From: Streptomyces sp. H27-H1
GTDB taxonomy: Bacteria; Actinomycetota; Actinomycetes; Streptomycetales; Streptomycetaceae
Assembly (NCBI RefSeq): GCF_026627445.1
Contig: NZ_JAPNLJ010000019.1
Span: 1 to 64,000 of the forward strand
Reading direction: 5' to 3'
Length of the DNA: 64,000 nt
Shown: positions 17,096-24,250 of the stretch, piece after piece
Numbering within the stretch: position 1 is the first letter of the stretch
Layout: every line of letters starts with the position of its first letter
Translations under genes and position numbers: made by a program
The notes under the pieces: model-generated
Databases searched by the model: none
The model's input: the letters and a program-made list of their open reading frames with translations, nothing else
What the model was told of the DNA's origin: nothing

Positions 17096-18157
17096 GTGGT
17101 GAAGGACTGGTGGCTGTACCAAGGGGCCGGTGAGGCCGCCGAGCGCCGGGCCAGGCTGGAGGCCGGACCGCCACCGCCCTGGCGGGATTTCACCGGCGCC
17201 CCCGACCCCGGGTACCTGCCCCCCGGCTGCGAGGGACCGGCCTGGGAGCGCACCTGGCGGCGCGGCGGCGGTTACGTACCCGACGAGCTGGAGAAGGACG
17301 TGGTCAACACGGCCCTGCACCTGCGCCGGCCACTCCTGATCACCGGCAAGCCAGGGGTCGGCAAGTCCACCCTCGCCTCGAGCATCGCCTCCGACCTCGG
17401 CCTGGGACCGGTACTGCACTGGCCGGTCACCAGCCGGACCGTCCTGCGCGACGGCCTGTACCTGTACGACGCGATCGGCCGGCTCCAGGAGGCCGGGCTC
17501 GAGCAAATGCGGGCACCCGGCGCCGAGCCGCACCCGGCACCGGCCCCCGTTCCCGCAGAGGGCGGCCCGTCCATCGCCCGCTACCTGCGCCTCGGCCCCC
17601 TCGGCACGGCGCTCCTGCCCCAGGACCGCCCGCGCGTCCTGCTCGTCGACGAGATCGACAAGAGCGACATCGACCTTCCCGGTGACCTCCTCACCGTCTT
17701 CGAGGACGGCGGATTCGTCATCCCCGAGCTGGCCCGGATCGCCAAGGAGGCCCCCACCGTCGCCATCGGCACCGACGACGACACCGAGGAGGCCGTCCGG
17801 ATCACCCAAGGCCGCGTCCAGTGCCGGTACTTCCCCATCGTCGTCCTCACCAGCAACGGCGAACGCGATTTCCCGCCCGCCTTCCTGCGCCGCTGCGTCC
17901 GTCTCCACCTGGACCCGCCGGGACCCGACAAGCTCGCCCGCATCGTCCGCGGCCGGCTCGGCGTGGACATCGAGAACAGCGACGAGTACCGCGATCTCGT
18001 CCAGAGCTTCCTGGAACGCGCCGAGGACGGCGACCTCGCCACCGACCAACTCCTCAACGCCATCCAGCTCCGCCTGGCCGGCGCCTGGTCCGCCCCCGGA
18101 GACCGAGACCGCTTCCTCGCCACCGTCATGCACCACCTCACCGGGCCCTCCGCATGA
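17096..18157 (+). CDS. MoxR-type AAA+ ATPase of the VMAP system
   Basis: A 353-residue AAA+ ATPase of the MoxR branch. It has Walker A GKPGVGKST (near residue 83), Walker B VLLVDEIDKSDIDLP (near 180), sensor 1 VLTSNGERDFPPAFLRRC (near 252), and the helical lid after it. These proteins work with vWA partners as chaperones or switches. In VMAP systems they are thought to license the effector. GTG 17096 is chosen from its Shine-Dalgarno sequence. The stop overlaps the next start (ATGA, 18154), so the ATPase and the vWA protein are translationally coupled, as expected for a physical pair. Confidence 0.88.
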   Translation: MVKDWWLYQGAGEAAERRARLEAGPPPPWRDFTGAPDPGYLPPGCEGPAWERTWRRGGGYVPDELEKDVVNTALHLRRPLLITGKPGVGKSTLASSIASDLGLGPVLHWPVTSRTVLRDGLYLYDAIGRLQEAGLEQMRAPGAEPHPAPAPVPAEGGPSIARYLRLGPLGTALLPQDRPRVLLVDEIDKSDIDLPGDLLTVFEDGGFVIPELARIAKEAPTVAIGTDDDTEEAVRITQGRVQCRYFPIVVLTSNGERDFPPAFLRRCVRLHLDPPGPDKLARIVRGRLGVDIENSDEYRDLVQSFLERAEDGDLATDQLLNAIQLRLAGAWSAPGDRDRFLATVMHHLTGPSA

Positions 18158-21100
18158 TCGAGAAGCTCCTCGCCGCCCTGACCGAGGGCGCCGAGGACGG
18201 CGGCCCGCGCCCCGCGGTCGGGGCGGAGGAGATCGCCGACATCCTGTGGCTCGCGACCCGCGTGGACGCGGCCACCACCCACCCGCAGCTCCCCGGGCCG
18301 CCGCTGCCGGAGCCGGCCGGCCCACCCGAACCGGCCGACGGACAAGCTCAGTTGCCCGCCGCCGTACGCGGCGCCGCCGGTGAACCGGGAGCCGAGTACT
18401 TCCCCGCACCGCCCGGCCCCCTCCCCGACGGCCCTGCGGACCCCGCCCCCGACCGGAGCGCAGACCTCGCAGCGGACCCCGCCCCCGGCGGCGCGCCGCC
18501 CGCTCCGGCCCCGCGCCGGGGCACCGCGCTGCGGCTGCCGCGCGCCGCCATCCTCGACGACCCGCTCGCGCTGATGCGCGCCCTGCGCCCCATCGGCCGC
18601 CGCAACATCGGCGGCCCGGGGGAGGAGCTGGACGAACAGGCCACCGTCGAGCGCAGCATCGAGCGGATGGTGCTCACCCCCGTCCTGCGGCCCGCGGAGA
18701 GCCGCTGGCTGGACGTGGCCCTGGTCGTCGACACCCACCGCTCGATGCTGCTCTGGTCCGATCTGGTGGACGAGGTGCGCGGGCTCCTCACCCGCAGCGG
18801 TGTCTTTCGCGACGTGCGGACCTGGCGGCTCACGGGCACCGGCCCCGGCGGCACCCCCATGGTCACGCACCGCCGCGACACCCCGCCCCGCAACCCCCTG
18901 GAGCTGGTCGACCCGGCGGGCCGGCGCCTGATCCTGGTCCTCTCCGACACGGTGGCCGGCGGTTGGCGCGAGGCCCCCCTGCGCGGTGTGCTCCGGCACT
19001 GGTCGGCACACAACGCCGTGGCCGTACTGAACGTCCTGCCCGAGCGGCTCTGGACGCGCGGGGCGGTACAGCCGGTCCCCTTCGCCGTCCGCGCGGACCG
19101 GCCCGCGGCGGCCACCCGTTCCTGGCAGCGGGTCCCGATGGCCCGGCGGGCCCGCGGCGGCGGGGCGGTGATCCCGGTCGTCGGGATCGCCTCCGCAAGC
19201 CTGGCCCGGCTGGTACGGGTGGTGTCCGGCGACGGCCGCTGGCGGCGCCTGGCGTGCCTGCGCCTCGACGCGGAGCCGACGGGGGAGGCCCCGGACGGGA
19301 TGCCCGAGGTCCCGAAGCCCTTCCCGGACCCCCTGGAGGCGGTGGAGCGGTTCCGCGCGAGTGCCTCGCCGACGGCCCAGCGCCTCGCCGATCACCTGGC
19401 CGCAGTGCCGCTCACCCTGCCCGTGATGACCCTCGTACGCCGCTCCCTGCTACGGGAGTCCGAGCACGGTCACCTCGCGGAGGTGGCCCTGGGTGGCCTG
19501 CTGGCCCCTTGGGACGGCGAACAGCCTGCTGAGACGGTCCAGTTCGAGTTCCTGCCGGGCGTACGCGAGGCCCTGCTCGGCTCGCAGCTGCGCGGAGACG
19601 TCGCCGCCGTGAGGGAGTTGGTCCGCCGACGCGTCTGGGAGTACATGTCCCGGCATCGGGGCACCAGCCGGGACTTCACGGCGGTCCGCCTCCAGCCCGG
19701 GATCGGGGGGCGCCGCGAAGTGGACCCGGAGGCGATGCCGTTCGCCACCGGGCGGACGCCGACGGCGGGATCGGCGCCCGCGCCGGCATCGGGTCCGGCC
19801 GGCCGGGTGGTGCGGGTCGGCTTCGAGCCGCTGGGGGAGCCGCAGGCCGTCGGCGTACTGCTGTCGCCCCGGCTGGTCCTGACGGTCGGCGAGGCACAGG
19901 CCGGGCAGACGAACAGCTCCGCCTGGGTTCGCGTGGAGGGGCAGGAGTTCCTCTGCCGGAGAGTCTGGGGGGACGGGGCGGCGCCCCAGGCCCTCCTGCT
20001 CCTGTCGGAAGAGGACCTCGTGGACCCGGCGCTCTGGACGGAGCCCGCCTGGGCGGCGGGGTTCGCCGCACCGGGGGAGCGCCTCGTCGTGGACGGGTCC
20101 ACCGATCAGGGCGAACCGGTGGCCCTGACCGGCGAGGTCCTCCCGTACGAGGGGGAGCGCAACGGGGAGCTCGTCCGGCTCTCCGCCGAAGCGGAGGGCT
20201 GGACCCACTACGCGGGCTCCCCGGTCTCCCACGGCGGACGGCTGGCCGGCATCGTGCACACCGTCTGGCCGGACCGGATGGTGTTCCTGACGGGAGCGGC
20301 CCTGCTCGAACAGGCCGGATTCCGTGAGGCCATGGCGACGCACACGCGCACGGGGAACGATCTCCGCGGCATCTGCCTGGCGGTGCGGCCGGAGGTGACC
20401 ACGGCGCCGATCGGCCGAGAGGCCGGGCCGGAGGTCCTCGAACTCCTCGAGCGGGTACGGGCCGACACCGGGGTGACCGGAGTACTGAGCCTCCTGGAGG
20501 ACGGGGTGGTGCTCGCCACGGTGGCCGAGCCGGCAGCCCTGCGAAAGGCCGGGCTGCTGCTGACCGAGCTGCCCGCGGCCCTGTCCCGGCTGCGCGGCGG
20601 CTCCGGCGAGTGGGAGGTCTCCCTGGCCGTGGCCCTGGCCCAGGGAGAGTTCACGTCCGCCCAGGGCGGGCTGAGCGGCCCGGCGGTGGACGAGGCCCTG
20701 GAGCTGTCCCGCCGTGTGGAACTCGGCGAGAAGCCGGCCCGGACAGGTGAAGCGGGATTGGTCCTCCCCGTTCTGGGAGCATCGATGCTCGGTGTCGACG
20801 GACTGGAATACTTCGCGGCCGAAGTGCGGGGCGCGGGTGCGGAAGCGGACCCGCAAGGGTGGTTCTGGCGTGACACCGTCGTCGATCTGGGGCGGACGCT
20901 GATCGACGCGGAGCTGAGCCTCGACGACGCACTCGTCGACCGGACGGTCGACTGGGCGCGGTGCGGGTACGTGAGCACGGAGGCGGATGCGGCCGGATGC
21001 ATCGGCGTCCGGCTGCCCGCCGGCAGGCGCTGCCTGGCACATCTGAGCGCTGCGGACCAGGACGCCTACCTGTTCGGCCTGCGGCCGGGCGCGGACGTGG

Positions 21101-21960
21101 ACCTGCGGGGCACCACTTTCGCCGATGGTCTGCTCGACCGGCTGCTGTTGGTGCTGCGCGATCCGCAGACAGGTCACGTGCGGATGCGGCGTGCGCTGTT
21201 CGACCGTGCGCGCTTCGATGACGACTGGAGCACGGTGGGCGGCGAGTTCGAGGCCCGCGTCTCCTTCGACCGGGCGGATTTCCGTGGTCGGGCAGCCTTC
21301 GACGCGGCCCGGTTCAGGGGCGGCGCTTCCTTCGGCCGGACCGGATTCCGGCGCGGCTGCACGTTCGGCGCCGTCGTGTTCGACCGTGAAGCGGCTTTCG
21401 TCAGGGCGGACTTCGGCGGCGACGCGGACTTCACGGAGGCCGTGTTCGCCCAAGGCCTCGACATGTCCCGGGCCGATGTGTGGAACGAGGCGTGGATGAA
21501 CGGGATGAGGGTGAGCGGGGAGGCCAACTTCCGGCGCACTGTCTTCCGCGCCGGGAACGAATGGAGCCGGACCACCTTTACGGGGCCCGCCTCCTTCGCC
21601 TCCGCGGTGTGGGCCTCCGGGCTGCGCTTCGACGGGGTCCGCTTCGAGAGCCTGGCCTTCTTCGACCGCGTCACCTTCGCCGCCTCGGCGGCCTTCGCGG
21701 ACACGGTCTTCGCGGACAGGGTGACGTTCGACGAGGCCGACTTCGCGGGACACGGCCACTTCAGGGACGTGACCTTCCACGATCCCGCCGGACTTCCCGA
21801 CGCGTGGCGGGCGTTCCTGCCCGCGTCGGGCGCCGCGAGCTTCGATCTGGACGAGGCCGCGGACCAGGCCGCGGACCAGGTCGAAGACGGGTCCGCAGAC
21901 GACGTAGAAGGGGACGCAGAAGGGGACGCAGAAGACGACGCCGCCCCGACCGGGTCGTAG
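18154..21960 (+). CDS. Giant SAV_2336-type vWA protein with protease-like, cyclase-like and pentapeptide-repeat regions
   Basis: A 1268-residue protein and the vWA partner of the VMAP system. Residues 1-50 start as in the SAV_2336 N-terminal family, followed by a Pro/Ala linker. Residues about 150-510 hold the divergent vWA region (LDVALVVDTHRSM at about 187, in place of DxSxS) and a helical tail. Residues about 549-725 resemble a trypsin-like fold (VGVLLSPRLVLTVGEA; AGSPVSHGG) without an obvious triad. Residues about 732-862 resemble a degenerate nucleotide-cyclase domain (VALAQGEF, GLSGPAVDEALELSRR). Residues about 982-1212 are pentapeptide-type repeats with alternating A and F. An acidic tail ends the protein. 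Regulatory or sensing roles are inferred. A hairpin at 22012-22050 follows. Confidence 0.75.
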   Translation: MIEKLLAALTEGAEDGGPRPAVGAEEIADILWLATRVDAATTHPQLPGPPLPEPAGPPEPADGQAQLPAAVRGAAGEPGAEYFPAPPGPLPDGPADPAPDRSADLAADPAPGGAPPAPAPRRGTALRLPRAAILDDPLALMRALRPIGRRNIGGPGEELDEQATVERSIERMVLTPVLRPAESRWLDVALVVDTHRSMLLWSDLVDEVRGLLTRSGVFRDVRTWRLTGTGPGGTPMVTHRRDTPPRNPLELVDPAGRRLILVLSDTVAGGWREAPLRGVLRHWSAHNAVAVLNVLPERLWTRGAVQPVPFAVRADRPAAATRSWQRVPMARRARGGGAVIPVVGIASASLARLVRVVSGDGRWRRLACLRLDAEPTGEAPDGMPEVPKPFPDPLEAVERFRASASPTAQRLADHLAAVPLTLPVMTLVRRSLLRESEHGHLAEVALGGLLAPWDGEQPAETVQFEFLPGVREALLGSQLRGDVAAVRELVRRRVWEYMSRHRGTSRDFTAVRLQPGIGGRREVDPEAMPFATGRTPTAGSAPAPASGPAGRVVRVGFEPLGEPQAVGVLLSPRLVLTVGEAQAGQTNSSAWVRVEGQEFLCRRVWGDGAAPQALLLLSEEDLVDPALWTEPAWAAGFAAPGERLVVDGSTDQGEPVALTGEVLPYEGERNGELVRLSAEAEGWTHYAGSPVSHGGRLAGIVHTVWPDRMVFLTGAALLEQAGFREAMATHTRTGNDLRGICLAVRPEVTTAPIGREAGPEVLELLERVRADTGVTGVLSLLEDGVVLATVAEPAALRKAGLLLTELPAALSRLRGGSGEWEVSLAVALAQGEFTSAQGGLSGPAVDEALELSRRVELGEKPARTGEAGLVLPVLGASMLGVDGLEYFAAEVRGAGAEADPQGWFWRDTVVDLGRTLIDAELSLDDALVDRTVDWARCGYVSTEADAAGCIGVRLPAGRRCLAHLSAADQDAYLFGLRPGADVDLRGTTFADGLLDRLLLVLRDPQTGHVRMRRALFDRARFDDDWSTVGGEFEARVSFDRADFRGRAAFDAARFRGGASFGRTGFRRGCTFGAVVFDREAAFVRADFGGDADFTEAVFAQGLDMSRADVWNEAWMNGMRVSGEANFRRTVFRAGNEWSRTTFTGPASFASAVWASGLRFDGVRFESLAFFDRVTFAASAAFADTVFADRVTFDEADFAGHGHFRDVTFHDPAGLPDAWRAFLPASGAASFDLDEAADQAADQVEDGSADDVEGDAEGDAEDDAAPTGS

Positions 21961-22011
21961 CTCCCCGGGACTGCCCCGTCCGCCGGAGCAGGTGGAACGG
22001 GCTGGGTCCGC

Positions 22012-22050
22012 GATCCCCGGGCGGGGGCCGATGGCACCGGCCCGGGGATC
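22012..22050. terminator. Hairpin ending the VMAP operon and the convergent gene
   Basis: GATCCCCGGGC (22012-22022) and GCCCGGGGATC (22040-22050) form a perfect 11-bp stem, placed between two convergent genes. Confidence 0.7.
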
Positions 22051-22067
22051 CGTGGTGCGCCTGGGTA

Positions 22068-22883
22068 TCAGGCGGTGGGCGGCACCCGTCCCGGGCGTCC
22101 CGGGCCGCGGGTCAGGCGGTAGCCGCCGATGCCCGCGAGGGCGGCGAGCAGACCGCCGGCCGCCGTCCAGAGCCAGCGGTCCGACCACCAGGTGCCGGAC
22201 CAGCCGTCGGCAGGCTCGATGGCGGACGCCGTACCGGCGCCGGGGACGAGCGGTACGGCCAGGGCGTTGTCGGCCGCGTAGGCGCCGCCGACGTCCTTGG
22301 CGTCGGCCTTCAGGAGGGCGCGTACCGGCTGGCCGAGGTCTTCCGGCGCGAGGTCGGTGACCGTGAGCCGGATGTAGTAGGCGCCCGGCAGCGCGTCGTT
22401 GGCCCACTGGTCGGCGCCCGAGCGGACCGGACGCAGGGTGCAGGACAGATCGACGGTCGCGGCGTCCTTGGCGGCCGTACCGGTCTGCGTGCCGTACATG
22501 CAGGGCTGGCGGCGGCGCAGACCGTCGTACACGTCCAGCTGCCACGTGGACGCGGAGTGCCGTCCGGTGGCGGCGGGCAGGGTCACCGAGGCCCGCACGG
22601 TGGCGCGCTGCCCCGAGTCCAGGGGGAGCACCCAGTAGAGGTAGTCACCGGTGGAGGCCTCGGCCGTGGCCTCCTGGCCCAACTGGACCGGGGTGGCGGT
22701 ACGGAAGGCCGTACCGGCCTCGGTCGGGGTGTCGCCCCCGCCGCTCGGGCTCGGCGACGGTGAGGCCGCCACCCCGAGCAGGCCGCCACCCACGAGCAGG
22801 GCGGCGGTCAGCGTGCGTCGCACGCTTCGCGCGCGCCGTCCGGTCGCGGGCCGGTCGCTTCGGTCACGTCTCACGGCACTCAT
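22068..22883 (-). CDS. Secreted, membrane-anchored protein, partner of the vWA protein
   Basis: A 271-residue protein of unknown family. A basic N-terminus and hydrophobic segment (about 22-40) direct export. A Ser/Pro/Gly linker follows, then a beta-rich extracellular domain (about 55-225) with one likely disulphide (CMYG...LSC). A C-terminal membrane helix (about 235-255) and basic tail close it. ATG 22883 overlaps the stop of the upstream vWA gene (ATGA), so the two are translated together and probably form one envelope complex. Confidence 0.6.
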   Translation of the reverse strand: MSAVRRDRSDRPATGRRARSVRRTLTAALLVGGGLLGVAASPSPSPSGGGDTPTEAGTAFRTATPVQLGQEATAEASTGDYLYWVLPLDSGQRATVRASVTLPAATGRHSASTWQLDVYDGLRRRQPCMYGTQTGTAAKDAATVDLSCTLRPVRSGADQWANDALPGAYYIRLTVTDLAPEDLGQPVRALLKADAKDVGGAYAADNALAVPLVPGAGTASAIEPADGWSGTWWSDRWLWTAAGGLLAALAGIGGYRLTRGPGRPGRVPPTA

Positions 22884-24145
22884 CAGTTGGTCCTCCAGAC
22901 CGCGATACGCCAGCGGGAGACCCAGCCCCACACCACTCCGGCGAGGAAGCCGGTGAGCGCCAGTACGCCGAGCAGCCACCAGCCGCGCCCGAGGCCGAAG
23001 GCGGCCACGTCGGAGGCCCCGTCCGGGCCGTCCACCACGTCGATGGTCAGCTCCACCGGCATGCCCGGGGTGGTCTTGACCGAGGCGGGCGCCGAGAAGG
23101 AGTTGCTGACCTGCAGGCACACGGTCTCGGCCGGCTCCTCGTCGTCCCCGCTCCCGGCCTTGGGATAGCGCAGCCCGGAGGAGATCAGGTCGGTCCGACC
23201 GTCACCGGCCTCCTGGCCGCGTACGATCTCCCGCCCGCTCAGGGTCGTGGCGCGCAGCAGCACGCCGTAGTCGTTGTTCACGGCGCGATCGGAACCGATG
23301 CTGACCGAGGCCCGCAGTTCCTGGCCGGGCAATACCGCGACCCGGTACCAGCGGTGCTCCGAGAAGCTTTCGCGGTCGGTGTAGAGACCGGGCTTCAACT
23401 CCGGTGCCCCCGTGCACTGCCTGGCACCCTCGGTGGCCACGGGATTGACCACCGGAGTGGCCGCCCGGCCCACCAACTGCTTGACCCTGCCGGAGAGTTC
23501 GGCAGTGTGCTGCACGGCGGTGTACGTACCGCCGGTGGCCTCGGCGATGCAGATCAGCTGGTCGCGGGTCTTGGCGTCGGGGACGAGCCCGAGCGTGTCG
23601 ATGACCAGATGGATCCCCTTGGCCGCGATGTCGCGGGCCACTTCGCAGGGGTCGAGCGGGGCGCAGGTGTCCTCGCCGTCGGTGATGAGCACGATCCGCC
23701 GGGTGGCGTCACCGCCCTTGAGGTCCTCGGCGGCGCCGAGCAGCGCCGGTCCGATGGGCGTCCACCCGGTGGGGGCGAGCGTGGCCACCGCCGTCTTGGC
23801 CTCGGTCCGGTCCAGGGGGCCGACCGGGTAGAGCTGCCTGGTGTCCTTGCAGCCCAGGTTCTTGTCGGGGCCGGGGTAGTTGGCACCCAAGGTCCGTATG
23901 CCGAGCTGCACTTCGTCGGGTACGGCGTCCAGTACCTCGTTGAACGCCTGTTTCGCGGCGGACATCCGGGTCTGTCCGTCGATGTCCTTGGCGCGCATCG
24001 AGCCGCTGACGTCCAGCACCAACTCGACCTTGGGCGCTTCCTTCGCAACCGGTTCACCGGCGGCGGCACTTGCCGGGAACAACCCGGCAGCCAGGGTGAC
24101 GAGCAGGCCGCAAGCACCGGCCGCCACCCATCTTCTAGTGATCAT
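22883..24145 (-). CDS. Secreted vWA-domain protein with C-terminal membrane anchor
   Basis: A 420-residue exported protein. A signal peptide (MITRRWVAAGACGLLVTLAAG..., cleavage near ASAAAG) precedes a von Willebrand A domain at about 40-230 with an intact MIDAS (LVLDVSGSM, then TxT- and DGED-type segments). A beta-rich domain (about 245-370) follows and a membrane helix lies near 385-408. The intact MIDAS contrasts with the divergent vWA of the convergent VMAP operon. Function unknown; adhesion or complex assembly at the cell surface is plausible. It is coupled to the downstream membrane protein. Confidence 0.75.
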   Translation of the reverse strand: MITRRWVAAGACGLLVTLAAGLFPASAAAGEPVAKEAPKVELVLDVSGSMRAKDIDGQTRMSAAKQAFNEVLDAVPDEVQLGIRTLGANYPGPDKNLGCKDTRQLYPVGPLDRTEAKTAVATLAPTGWTPIGPALLGAAEDLKGGDATRRIVLITDGEDTCAPLDPCEVARDIAAKGIHLVIDTLGLVPDAKTRDQLICIAEATGGTYTAVQHTAELSGRVKQLVGRAATPVVNPVATEGARQCTGAPELKPGLYTDRESFSEHRWYRVAVLPGQELRASVSIGSDRAVNNDYGVLLRATTLSGREIVRGQEAGDGRTDLISSGLRYPKAGSGDDEEPAETVCLQVSNSFSAPASVKTTPGMPVELTIDVVDGPDGASDVAAFGLGRGWWLLGVLALTGFLAGVVWGWVSRWRIAVWRTN

Positions 24146-24210
24146 CGCCGGATCGTATTGAGATTCCCCCGGCCCGCCAAACCGAGTGCCCGTAAAGGGG
24201 TCTGAGGGCT

Positions 24211-24247
24211 GTCCCTCGGATCGGGCCGGACCCGATCCGAAAGGGAC
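24211..24247 (-). terminator. Hairpin downstream of the kinase gene
   Basis: Arms TCGGATCGGG (24216-24225) and CCCGATCCGA (24231-24240) are extended by GTCCC/GGGAC with a two-base bulge. It lies just after the kinase stop on the minus strand. Confidence 0.55.
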
Positions 24248-24250
24248 GCC

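Noticed and set aside
19450..22545. A 1031-codon open frame on the minus strand opposite the giant vWA gene
   Set aside because: It is a high-GC antisense shadow: composition is Arg/Gly/Pro-rich, no domain is recognisable, and the plus-strand gene has clear domains and pentapeptide repeats.
22883..24145. The secreted vWA protein as a member of the VMAP system
   Set aside because: It is exported, convergent to the VMAP operon, has a classical MIDAS and is separated by a terminator, so a functional link is not supported.
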